From Candidatus Microsaccharimonas sossegonensis (GTDB lineage Bacteria; Patescibacteriota; Saccharimonadia; Saccharimonadales; Saccharimonadaceae): a stretch of 64,000 nucleotides of DNA. The translations under genes were made by a program, and so were the position numbers. The stretch covers positions 186,001 through 250,000 of the forward strand of contig SCKX01000001.1 of the NCBI GenBank assembly GCA_004100325.1. The letters run 5' to 3'. Below the pieces are notes generated by a model that worked only from the letters and a program-made list of their open reading frames with translations, was not told the DNA's origin and searched no databases. Below, piece by piece: positions 1 through 7,748 of this stretch. How positions within the stretch are numbered: position 1 is the stretch's first letter; every line of letters starts with the position of its first letter.

Positions 1-1
1 A

Positions 2-124
2 GAAAAGTATCCTAATAAATTTAACTCGGCAGAAGATGTCAGGAGTTTTAAGAATAAGCAGGAAGCTCGGTTCAAAAAACGTACCTCGTTACGTCACTTA
101 CCGAGCCTATGGTGGCATAAATAG
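2..124 (+). CDS. 3' end of an unidentified CDS (partial, cut by window edge)
   Basis: A frame open from the left edge encodes about 40 residues ending ...LRHLPSLWWHK and a TAG stop 37 bases before the methyltransferase gene. The segment is rich in Lys and Arg. The same strand and short gap suggest it belongs to the same phage-like transcription unit. No domain can be assigned from this fragment, and a chance open frame cannot be excluded. Confidence 0.4.
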   Translation, partial: EKYPNKFNSAEDVRSFKNKQEARFKKRTSLRHLPSLWWHK

Positions 125-161
125 CTTGGGGTCATGATATTTCCAGAATAAGGAGATAATC

Positions 162-1484
162 ATGACAAATAACAACTTAGAGGTTACATATCAAAAAGTA
201 AAAGAATTAAACCCTGCGCCATACAATCCACGCAAGTGGAGCGAGGAAGCAATTGCCCAACTTACTAATAGCATAAAAAGCTTCGGTATAGTTGACCCGA
301 TTTTAGTGAACAGCTCAGCAAGTCGCAAGAACGTAGTTATAGGTGGGCACTTCAGGCTCAAGGTTGCGAAAGATCTTGGCATTAAAGAAGTACCCGTTGT
401 ATATGTAGATATCCCCGATATTGAACGAGAAAAAGAACTAAACGTTCGACTAAATAAGAATCTTGGAGACTGGGATTATGAACTACTGGCCGAGTTTGAT
501 GAAACACTACTAAGCACGATTGGTTTCGATAGTGAGGAGATCGATGCAATTTTTGACCAAGTGGTTGATGAACCTGAAACGTTCGATCTTGAAAAGGAGC
601 TACGGAAGCTAGATATCAATACAATCACCGTACAAAAAGGCGATGTCTATCTGCTTGGCGATTCACGATTGATGTGCGGTGACTCAACTGTCGAAGCAGA
701 CTTTGACAAGCTAATGAACGGCGAACAAGCCGATATGTGCATGACAGATCCGCCGTACATACTTGATTACCTGCATGCAAAGCGTGGCGGCAAACCCGTA
801 ACTGGTTTTGGAGCGAAGCGTAATCGTCGCTACCTTGAAACCGATGTCCTGCCCGATAACTTTACCGAACTGTGGATGGCGAATGTCGCCAAGTATGCCA
901 AGCCAGACTACTCCATTATTGTGTATGAAAATTGGAAAAATCTGCGTGTGATTTGGGCAGAGATGGAAAAATACTGGAAAGTAAAAAATATGATTGTGTG
1001 GCACTTACCCAATCGACATCAAGGCTTCGCTGCTAAATACAAGTTCTTTAGTAAACATGATATTGCTATGGTCGGTGCGTCTGGTGACGTTGAGTATAAC
1101 CACGATGAGGAACCTGATGGTCTCCAGGAAGAATATGAGACTGCACTGTATGCAATTGGCGGTAAACCCCAGTGGGAGGGTTACGAAGGCGGTAAGAAAT
1201 ATCAACCAACCGATTTCATTAGTTATATGGCTAGTGACGAAAAGCACTCAGGGCAAGGTGTTATCTTTGGTACAAAACCACTAGAAATACTCATTCCGTA
1301 TATCAAAGTTTTAACAAAGCGAGGTGACCTCGTAGTTGAACCGTTTTCCGGCAGCGGCTCGACACTCATCGCTAGCACGAAGCTAAATCGGCGATGCAAC
1401 ATCATGGAAAAAAGTCCCACCTACGCTGAAGTAGCACTCAAGCGTTGGGAGAAACTGACCGGGGAAAAGCGAGTGAAGCTATGA
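162..1484 (+). CDS. ParB-like nuclease domain fused to DNA methyltransferase
   Basis: Residues about 8-115 form a ParB/Srx-type N-terminal domain, with a GGHFRLKVAKDLG box. The C-terminal half is an amino-methyltransferase of the N4-cytosine/N6-adenine class: TDPPY (motif IV) lies near residue 195, and VEPFSGSGST (SAM-binding motif I) lies near the C-terminus. That order is typical of beta-class enzymes. This fusion is common in phages and integrative elements, usually next to terminase genes, as here. A clear AAGGAG ribosome site precedes the ATG. The stop overlaps the next start (ATGA), implying translational coupling. The likely role is protective methylation of element DNA. The recognition sequence cannot be read from the protein. 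Confidence 0.9.
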   Translation: MTNNNLEVTYQKVKELNPAPYNPRKWSEEAIAQLTNSIKSFGIVDPILVNSSASRKNVVIGGHFRLKVAKDLGIKEVPVVYVDIPDIEREKELNVRLNKNLGDWDYELLAEFDETLLSTIGFDSEEIDAIFDQVVDEPETFDLEKELRKLDINTITVQKGDVYLLGDSRLMCGDSTVEADFDKLMNGEQADMCMTDPPYILDYLHAKRGGKPVTGFGAKRNRRYLETDVLPDNFTELWMANVAKYAKPDYSIIVYENWKNLRVIWAEMEKYWKVKNMIVWHLPNRHQGFAAKYKFFSKHDIAMVGASGDVEYNHDEEPDGLQEEYETALYAIGGKPQWEGYEGGKKYQPTDFISYMASDEKHSGQGVIFGTKPLEILIPYIKVLTKRGDLVVEPFSGSGSTLIASTKLNRRCNIMEKSPTYAEVALKRWEKLTGEKRVKL

Positions 1485-1891
1485 GCCGAAATCTGGCGGC
1501 AGATAAAAAGAAATTGTTAGAAAAGCTTCGAAAGACACCGATTGTTGAAGTTGCTTGTAAGCAGTCGGGCGTACCTAGAAGTACGTATTACCGTTGGCGT
1601 AAGGATGATGAGGATTTTGCTAGCGAGTGTGATGAGGCCATTGAGAATAGCGCAGGGTTGATAAATGACATGGCCGAGAGTCAGTTAATCTCTGCCATAA
1701 AAGACAAAAACATGTCGGCCATATTCTTTTGGCTAAAGCACCATCACAAGTCGTATAAAACTCGCATCGAGGTAAACGCCAAGCTACAAACCATACAACA
1801 GGAATTAACGCCTGAGCAAACCGAAGTTGTATCACGTGCGCTTCAACTTGCAGGATTAACAACCGAGGATGAAACTGATGAAACAAGCTAA
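1481..1891 (+). CDS. Putative phage terminase small subunit (HTH protein)
   Basis: This 136-aa protein is translated from the ATGA overlap with the methyltransferase; this start is preferred to an in-frame one 36 bases upstream. Residues about 18-48 read as a helix-turn-helix (VEVACKQSGVPRSTYYRWRKD), as in small terminase subunits that bind the packaging site. The middle is helical and Lys-rich, and the C-terminus is acidic. It lies immediately upstream of and overlaps the large terminase gene, the usual TerS-TerL order. The role is inferred mainly from the HTH and this position. Confidence 0.7.
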   Translation: MSRNLAADKKKLLEKLRKTPIVEVACKQSGVPRSTYYRWRKDDEDFASECDEAIENSAGLINDMAESQLISAIKDKNMSAIFFWLKHHHKSYKTRIEVNAKLQTIQQELTPEQTEVVSRALQLAGLTTEDETDETS

Positions 1892-3386
1892 CCTACAGGC
1901 TACACTCTTTAACGACCATAAAGTTCGTGCGGAGGTTACATCACAAAGCCACCAGTGGTTCTTTTCTACCTACTTCTCGAACTACCTAACCCATGCCACT
2001 GCTGACTTGCACCGTGACCTATTTTCAATCACCGAAGACGAGTCACTGCCACTCGCTGTCATTGTGGCCTTCCGAGGATCGGCAAAGTCTACCATATTAA
2101 CCATGAGTTACCCTATATGGGCGGTAGTCGGGCGACAGCAAAAGAAGTTTGTATTAATTGCAAGTCAGACTCAGTACCAGGCTCGGGTGCACTTAACAAA
2201 TATCAAGCGTGAGCTAGAGAGCAATCAGCTACTAGCGAATGATATGGGACCGTTCATAGAGCAACGTGAAGAATGGGGCTCTACCTCACTCTATATCCCA
2301 AAGTACAATGCTAGGATTACGGCTATATCAACTGAGCAAAGTGTGCGAGGCATTCGCCACGGCGCTTTTCGGCCGGATCTAATAATTGCCGACGATGTCG
2401 AGGATATGGCTTCGGTTAAAACTCGGGAGGGTCGTAACAAAACCTTTGACTGGTATACCAGCGAGATTATTCCAGCTGGCGATACTTATACAAAACGTAT
2501 CGCGGTAGGCAACCTCTTACACGAAGACTCTTTGCTGATGAGGCTTAAAGATCGTATCGAAAACCATGAAATTGATGGCGTGTACCGCGAATGGCCAATA
2601 GTACGCTCTAACACAAGTCTATGGCCGGGCAAATATCCGGATAAGGCAGCAATTAATAATCTAAAACGAAACGTTGGTAATAAGATCGCATGGGAGCGTG
2701 AGTACATGCTCCGTATTATCCCTGACGAAGATCAGGTAATCGATGCCAGATGGGTGCAATACTATGATGAGCTACCCGAAAAGTCAGAGGCTAACGAGTA
2801 TATCAATTCATTTCTGTCGGTTGATCTTGCCATATCTCAAAGCGCAACCGCAGACTATACAGCAATTGTGATTATCCATGTATATGGCTTTAAGCCTGAA
2901 AACCGCCGCTACTATATCGATGAAAAGTTCATAAACAAAAAGATCTCTCACCTCGCAACACTCGATACCATTGCCTCGCTATATCAAGCAGTAAACATAG
3001 ACTCGAAGCAAGTGCCGATAGTATTAGTCGAGCAAGTTCAGTACCAAGCAGCGGTAACTGAACAGCTCAATGATCGGGAGATTAAATCCAAAGGAATAAA
3101 AATTCACAGTGATAAACGTGCAAGGCTTCAATTGGCAAGTTCATTGTTTGAGCAAGGCATGGTGTACTTCCCGAAAGATCGAGCAATCGCGCCTATTATT
3201 CAGCAGTTAGTCGGCTTTGGTGTTGAGAAGCATGATGACCTAGCTGATGCGGTATCAATGGGGCTGAATTACATACAAACCAATGTGAAGTGGGAGGTCG
3301 TTTTTGGATTCGGATTTTTAGGAGGCGATGATGACGAAATTCATCACTTTTATGGAATTAAGTATATAGACGAGAAAAAAGGCTAG
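1878..3386 (+). CDS. Phage terminase large subunit (ATPase/nuclease)
   Basis: This 502-aa DNA-packaging motor appears complete. The ATPase half has Walker A (AFRGSAKST, about residue 65) and Walker B (PDLIIADDVED, about 170). The RNase-H-like nuclease half shows the expected acidic residues in SVDLAIS, VLVEQ and HDDLADAVSMG. The start at 1878 is favoured over an ATG 9 bases upstream because GAGG at 1865-1868 is then well spaced. The portal, protease and capsid genes that normally follow TerL are absent downstream. They are replaced by a 57-aa gene and an inverted defence cassette, so the phage module looks rearranged or incomplete. Confidence 0.92.
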   Translation: MKQANLQATLFNDHKVRAEVTSQSHQWFFSTYFSNYLTHATADLHRDLFSITEDESLPLAVIVAFRGSAKSTILTMSYPIWAVVGRQQKKFVLIASQTQYQARVHLTNIKRELESNQLLANDMGPFIEQREEWGSTSLYIPKYNARITAISTEQSVRGIRHGAFRPDLIIADDVEDMASVKTREGRNKTFDWYTSEIIPAGDTYTKRIAVGNLLHEDSLLMRLKDRIENHEIDGVYREWPIVRSNTSLWPGKYPDKAAINNLKRNVGNKIAWEREYMLRIIPDEDQVIDARWVQYYDELPEKSEANEYINSFLSVDLAISQSATADYTAIVIIHVYGFKPENRRYYIDEKFINKKISHLATLDTIASLYQAVNIDSKQVPIVLVEQVQYQAAVTEQLNDREIKSKGIKIHSDKRARLQLASSLFEQGMVYFPKDRAIAPIIQQLVGFGVEKHDDLADAVSMGLNYIQTNVKWEVVFGFGFLGGDDDEIHHFYGIKYIDEKKG

Positions 3387-3400
3387 CTTTAATAAATCTT

Positions 3401-3423
3401 AGCGGTACCTTTGTAACTTGCAA
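3401..3423 (+). repeat. Left copy of 22-23 bp imperfect direct repeat flanking defence cassette
   Basis: AGCGGTACCTTTGTAACTTG plus CAA matches 6101-6122 at about 20 of 22 positions with one indel, in the same orientation. It lies between terL and the 57-aa gene. The two copies bracket the 57-aa gene, the unknown gene and the GmrSD gene. It could be a recombinase attachment core or a duplicated leader. Confidence 0.6.
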
Positions 3424-3436
3424 GAAAGGCTATAAA

Positions 3437-3610
3437 ATGGAAATAACAAAAGACGACTTTGAAGCATACGAAGCGGTACGCTTAAGTGGTGCAACTAATA
3501 TGTTTGATACCGATATGATTGAGCAGCTCAGCGGTCTTGACCATGACACTATATTAGAAATAATGAAAAACTACGGTAACTACAAGCAGCTGTATATAGA
3601 CAATTCTTAA
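3437..3610 (+). CDS. Small acidic phage/element protein, 57 aa
   Basis: The ORF reads MEITKDDFEAYEAVRLSG... and ends ...QLYIDNS, preceded by an AGAAAGG ribosome site. Short proteins with the pattern (T)K(E/D)FEAYExVRxSGxTNMFD...LSGL...ILEIMKNY recur in phages and integrative elements, and I recognise the pattern from them. Their function is unknown. The gene is co-directional with terL and ends 9 bases before the convergent unknown gene. Confidence 0.7.
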   Translation: MEITKDDFEAYEAVRLSGATNMFDTDMIEQLSGLDHDTILEIMKNYGNYKQLYIDNS

Positions 3611-3619
3611 GCGCAACAG

Positions 3620-4273
3620 CTACCTGTCATCCAATTGATATTGAATAGTAACGTACAGAAAATCTTGACCATTCAAGGCAGTGTACCATTCGAGGTCGGC
3701 ATACTTTTGCTTTTCATTGCCCATTAGCTCACCGATGTAAGAAGCGCTGTCATTCAATAACTGATATTTTTCACCTTGGGTAAGGCTACCTGATTTTTCA
3801 ATGTGATTAATATCCGCCAGCTTCTTTAGTAAGGAATCACGATAAATTGCAAACCTATCACAATTCTGCGCTGCTAGAATGTAGCCGTAGGTTGATGGGC
3901 TAAACTTCTTGTTAAGCATAAAATTTGACATATTATTTGCTGCATCAACTGCTTGGCCAATGTTATCGGGCTGCTTACCCCAAACCTCACGAACAATCTG
4001 ATATCCGTTAGGTTTTTCTATAAGTAAGTTCAGATCATCCATATCAATCCAGTGAGCAAAATTTGATTTATATTTATTTATCACTGATAAAACGTCTTTG
4101 ATATTGCTGGAGTCAACAGTGTTGAAGATTGACAATGCTTTATTGGCTTCTGGCAAAAAATGCCACTTATAATCTTCGTCCCAGGTCGCACTCTTCCCTT
4201 TATTACGTCGGGCTAGATAATTCTCTACGTGTGATTCATAAAAGTTTTGAAGCGCTAGTTTATTAATTTCCAT
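3620..4273 (-). CDS. Uncharacterised protein, partner of GmrSD-like gene
   Basis: This is a 217-aa soluble protein with no signal peptide, membrane segment or catalytic motif that I recognise. It begins 6 bases after the GmrSD-like stop, so the two form a two-gene minus-strand unit. Aromatic and charged residues (EDYKWHFLPEANKAL near 33-47, FAHWIDMDDLNLL near 72-84) suggest a folded helical domain. By position it may be a regulator, specificity factor or antitoxin-like partner of the restriction protein. That is inference from synteny only. Confidence 0.6.
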   Translation of the reverse strand: MEINKLALQNFYESHVENYLARRNKGKSATWDEDYKWHFLPEANKALSIFNTVDSSNIKDVLSVINKYKSNFAHWIDMDDLNLLIEKPNGYQIVREVWGKQPDNIGQAVDAANNMSNFMLNKKFSPSTYGYILAAQNCDRFAIYRDSLLKKLADINHIEKSGSLTQGEKYQLLNDSASYIGELMGNEKQKYADLEWYTALNGQDFLYVTIQYQLDDR

Positions 4274-4279
4274 GTTTTG

Positions 4280-6031
4280 TTAGCTTTCAATCTTCTTATA
4301 GGCCTCATGAATAACTGAGGCTATGTTCTTTCGGCGCTCTTCAATAAAATCTGCGTATTCCATATTCTCCCAGTCTTTAGGTAATCCGTGCAATTTATAC
4401 ATGGTTTGTAATTCGTTCTCACTGAAACGCGCTTTGTAAGCTGATATGTATTCAGATGGTTTTTGATCGGAAATATCAATATTATCACTCCATTCGACCA
4501 GTGCGAAGTTAGCAATTTGATTTGTATCCTGAAGAGCGGTGATGCCAATGCGATGTAGGTACGCTTTAGGAAATAAGTGATGCCGCTCTAAAGCCGACTT
4601 GTTGGATCGTATACCCGCTTGTAGCAATTCACTGACTTTCAAGTTACTGAATAGACCAGGCGCATTTAATATATTTAGTCCAGCATAATACGCAAATAAT
4701 GACGGGCTTCTTGACGAACTGGTTGCCAGATCGTTAACGAGTTCAATGCTCCAAAAGTCACTAGTTAATTCACCTTCGATTATATTTTCGAGTAGCGCGA
4801 CAAACTGGTCTGCATCGCTAATTGTCCTAAGTTTCGCGAGGTCGATTTCCATTATTGTCTCTGGTGATCCCGTGTAGCGACCCTTTAAAGACGTCATCAT
4901 AAACCACTTGGAGATAAGTTTACGAAGTCGGTAGTGCTCTACGCTGTACTGATATTTCCCTATCAAGAAAAATACGTAAGAATATAGCAACGTATTAGTG
5001 GAGGATATCATCTCGCCACTTATATACCCTGCGGACTGTACGCTCTTAAAAAATTCGTGCCAGTTAGTTAAATTGAGGGCTTGATCTTGGGCGACACCAA
5101 GCTTCTTAAACTGTTCCTCTCGGCGTTCGGTGCTAAATTCCCCCGTTTCAAGGTCTTTACCGCGCAGAATACTATATACGAATTGCAATCTCGCACGATG
5201 AAATGCTAGACCAACACCAATACGTAGCAGCTGATCCGGCTTAGGAACTATGAAGTGGTTGTATGGTGTCGCCTCTCCGTCAGTTGGATGATGGGCTTTT
5301 TCACAAAACTCTTCAAGCTCCTTGCGTCCTTCTTCCCAAAATACTGACATGATAGTGAGAATAAAGTCAGCATTATTTAGGCTCTTGCCTTCACTGTTAA
5401 TGCGCACGAAAACATCAGCTACTTGTTCTTCATTTATTTCGGGAGACAGTTCTAAAGCAGAGAAAGGATAGGACTGAAGATTGCTCAGTTTTCCTAAGGA
5501 ATCTTTAATTTTTCTGTCTTCTTCCGGAGTAATCTGTCTATTACTGCTTAAAGTTGTAATGAATTGTTCGATAAAATCGTAAACGTTTGTATCATCATTC
5601 CACAGATCCGAAATGTTATGAACATACTCCGCACTTTTATTAATTGCAGCATCAGCCACAACGAACTTCTCTTCTATAGGATGAAAAGCAATTACTATTT
5701 TTTCTTTTGCAAAATTCTCTCGAATAACTTCAACGCCCTTAACCACTGCATATAGTGATGTTAGTCGCTGTTGTCCATCAACAATAAGCAAGCTAGGATG
5801 TCGTTGTTTTTTGTGAGTACCGATAGTTCGCGCGGTCTCATCAAAACCATTTGCCCAGAACAATAAGTAGCCGACTGGATAGCCTTTATACATAGAGTCA
5901 AATAAGTCGCGAACTTTACTGTCTTTCCACACAAAAGGCCGCTGAATATCTGGCAGGCCAATTAAACCAATGTCGATATTATTAATAAGTGTTTGCAAAT
6001 TGTAATTAACTTCTTTGAATAGTGTTGCCAT
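4280..6031 (-). CDS. GmrSD-like type IV restriction/defence protein (DUF262 + HNH)
   Basis: The 583-aa protein has the DUF262 (GmrS-like) hallmarks: IGLPDIQRPFVWKDSKVRD near the N-terminus, DGQQRLTSLY near 87, and FVRINSEGKSLNNADF near 210. The C-terminal DUF1524-type HNH nuclease (GmrD-like) shows ERHHLFPKAYL followed by the Asn-rich NQIANFALVEW. Members of this family cleave modified phage DNA in a nucleotide-dependent way. The ATG at 6031 is preferred to a GTG six bases upstream. A TATAAT box lies 9 bases before this ATG with no Shine-Dalgarno sequence, suggesting a leaderless transcript. The gene is inverted relative to the terminase genes and probably protects the host or resident element from other phages. 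Confidence 0.88.
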   Translation of the reverse strand: MATLFKEVNYNLQTLINNIDIGLIGLPDIQRPFVWKDSKVRDLFDSMYKGYPVGYLLFWANGFDETARTIGTHKKQRHPSLLIVDGQQRLTSLYAVVKGVEVIRENFAKEKIVIAFHPIEEKFVVADAAINKSAEYVHNISDLWNDDTNVYDFIEQFITTLSSNRQITPEEDRKIKDSLGKLSNLQSYPFSALELSPEINEEQVADVFVRINSEGKSLNNADFILTIMSVFWEEGRKELEEFCEKAHHPTDGEATPYNHFIVPKPDQLLRIGVGLAFHRARLQFVYSILRGKDLETGEFSTERREEQFKKLGVAQDQALNLTNWHEFFKSVQSAGYISGEMISSTNTLLYSYVFFLIGKYQYSVEHYRLRKLISKWFMMTSLKGRYTGSPETIMEIDLAKLRTISDADQFVALLENIIEGELTSDFWSIELVNDLATSSSRSPSLFAYYAGLNILNAPGLFSNLKVSELLQAGIRSNKSALERHHLFPKAYLHRIGITALQDTNQIANFALVEWSDNIDISDQKPSEYISAYKARFSENELQTMYKLHGLPKDWENMEYADFIEERRKNIASVIHEAYKKIES

Positions 6032-6040
6032 ACTCACATT

Positions 6041-6046
6041 ATTATA
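6041..6046 (-). promoter_or_regulatory. -10 box of GmrSD-like gene (leaderless)
   Basis: TATAAT on the minus strand ends 9 bases before the ATG at 6031. Transcription would start close to the start codon, and no ribosome site is visible. Confidence 0.5.
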
Positions 6047-6100
6047 GCCTATATGGATATTTCCAAAGACTAGGTTTCAGGCTCGACTTAACAGAAGTTA

Positions 6101-6122
6101 AGCGGTACCTTGAACCTTGCAA
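6101..6122 (+). repeat. Right copy of 22-23 bp imperfect direct repeat
   Basis: AGCGGTACCTTGAACCTTGC plus AA pairs with 3401-3423. It ends at the start codon of the serine recombinase, where an attachment site could plausibly lie. A further GGTACCTT occurs just inside the recombinase gene (about 6130-6137). Confidence 0.6.
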
Positions 6123-7393
6123 TGGAAACGGTACCTTCTCTCAAATACTGTCTATATGCTCGTAAATCGAGCGAATCAGATGAACGTCAGGCTATGTCCA
6201 TCGACTCCCAGCTCGCAGAGATGAGAGCTTTAGCAGAAATTGAGGGCTTGAACGTAGTGTGCGAGCTCCAAGAAAGTCATTCTGCAAAAGATTCCGGCAA
6301 GAGACCGGTTTATAACAAACTATTAAAGGGCTTGGCAAACGAAGAATATAACGCCGTACTGACATGGGCGCCTGACCGACTTAGTCGAAACGCAGGCGAT
6401 TTAGGCGCAGTCGTAGATCTTATGGATCAAGGAAAACTTCTCCATATTCGAACTTACTCCCAAACGTTCACAAACAATCCTAATGAAAAGTTCTTGCTAA
6501 TGATCCTTTGTTCGCAGGCCAAGCTTGAGAATGACAATAAAAGCATCAATGTTAAGCGCGGAATACGCACAAAATGCGAGATGGGCTGGAGGCCTGGCGT
6601 TGCGCCCCTCGGGTATATGAACCGAGCGTTTGGAGGTGTGAATGATATTATTCTTGATCCTGAGCGTGCGCCACTTATAAAAGAGGCATTTGAGAAAGCG
6701 GGTTATGAAAGATGGAGCGGTCGAAGACTAAAAGCATGGTTTGATGAGCAGGGATTCACGAATCGTTCTGGTAAGTCAATAAGCGTCAGCCAAATCCTAG
6801 TCATACTCAGTACACCTTTCTACTATGGTCGGTTCCAGTACCCCCAAGCTCCTGAAGCGCCATGGTATAACGGCGCTCATAAGCCGCTTATATCTAAAGA
6901 GCTGTACGATCTAGTACAAGAGACGAGGGGTGTAGATAAAGGGATATGGGGTTCGAAGACATTCGCTTTCAGAGGTATGCTTAAGTGTGGGCAATGCGAT
7001 GCGGACATAACTGCACAGGATAAGTTTAAGTTGCTAAAAAGTGGTGATACAAAGCGATTCGTCTACTACAACTGTACTCGTCGTAAAGATCCCGATTGCA
7101 AAGAGAAATACGTCAACGAGGAGAAGCTTTGTGAGCTATTGCAAGCCTTCATCGAGCAACATCACCAAGAAATGGCTATTGAAGAAAAGCTACGTGCGAA
7201 AGTAGATAAACATTTCTACGTCACGAAAACCCTATTGAATCACTACAAGATCGAGCGAGATCTAGATAATCCATTCGTCGAGTATTCACGGTATATTCTG
7301 GCGAGCGGTACTGAGGGCGACAGGATCAGATTCGCCTCTGGGATCAAAACAAAGCTTCAAATACGGCACGGTGAACTTGAATTTTACGCATGA
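6122..7393 (+). CDS. Large serine recombinase (site-specific integrase)
   Basis: This 423-aa recombinase has an N-terminal resolvase domain with the catalytic Ser in YARKSSESDERQ and a conserved arginine in WAPDRLSRN. A recombinase domain follows (RGIRTKCEMGWRPGVAPLGY). A zinc ribbon has Cys pairs in LKCGQCDADI and YNCTRRKDPDC, and a C-terminal helical region follows. The domain set is complete, so it may be active. The ATG at 6122 is used; a TTG at 6110 in frame is an alternative. It is the last gene before chromosomal-type genes resume at 7.4 kb and probably marks the right boundary of the integrated element. Confidence 0.92.
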   Translation: METVPSLKYCLYARKSSESDERQAMSIDSQLAEMRALAEIEGLNVVCELQESHSAKDSGKRPVYNKLLKGLANEEYNAVLTWAPDRLSRNAGDLGAVVDLMDQGKLLHIRTYSQTFTNNPNEKFLLMILCSQAKLENDNKSINVKRGIRTKCEMGWRPGVAPLGYMNRAFGGVNDIILDPERAPLIKEAFEKAGYERWSGRRLKAWFDEQGFTNRSGKSISVSQILVILSTPFYYGRFQYPQAPEAPWYNGAHKPLISKELYDLVQETRGVDKGIWGSKTFAFRGMLKCGQCDADITAQDKFKLLKSGDTKRFVYYNCTRRKDPDCKEKYVNEEKLCELLQAFIEQHHQEMAIEEKLRAKVDKHFYVTKTLLNHYKIERDLDNPFVEYSRYILASGTEGDRIRFASGIKTKLQIRHGELEFYA

Positions 7394-7447
7394 GCGCGTA
7401 CACTTTTATATTTTGTTCTATCAGGTAGTTAGCGCCCCTTGACTTAC

Positions 7448-7735
7448 TTAGAAATCGAACAGATCACCTAAGAATGATTCTTTGCGCTTTTTGCGTGGAT
7501 TGCCTTGGTTGTTTCTGTCTTGGTTGCCATGCTTGTCGTACTGTTGTGGCGGGTAGTTTGGTTCCTGATATGGCTGCGGAGCTGGTTGTACTGGTGCCTG
7601 AGTGGCGCCTCGCTCTATAATTTTATCCAGTTCACCTCGGTCCAACCATACACCTCGGCATTTCGGACAATAATCAATTTCAACACCTTGACGATCGGTC
7701 ATTACTAAATCTGTTTTATCTATTGGACACTGCAT
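7448..7735 (-). CDS. TFIIB-type zinc-finger protein
   Basis: This 95-aa protein starts MQCPIDKTDLVMTDRQGVEIDYCPKCRGVWLDRGEL, the zf-TFIIB pattern: CxxC-type knuckle, then CPKCRGVWLDxGEL with four metal-ligand Cys/Asp positions. The middle is Pro/Gln-rich and disordered, and the basic tail ends ESFLGDLFDF. An AAGGAG site precedes the ATG. It is last in the minus-strand metal operon, 13 bases after the P-type ATPase. The family's function is poorly known; a metal-binding role fits the neighbours. Confidence 0.85.
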   Translation of the reverse strand: MQCPIDKTDLVMTDRQGVEIDYCPKCRGVWLDRGELDKIIERGATQAPVQPAPQPYQEPNYPPQQYDKHGNQDRNNQGNPRKKRKESFLGDLFDF

Positions 7736-7748
7736 ATATTTTCTCCTT

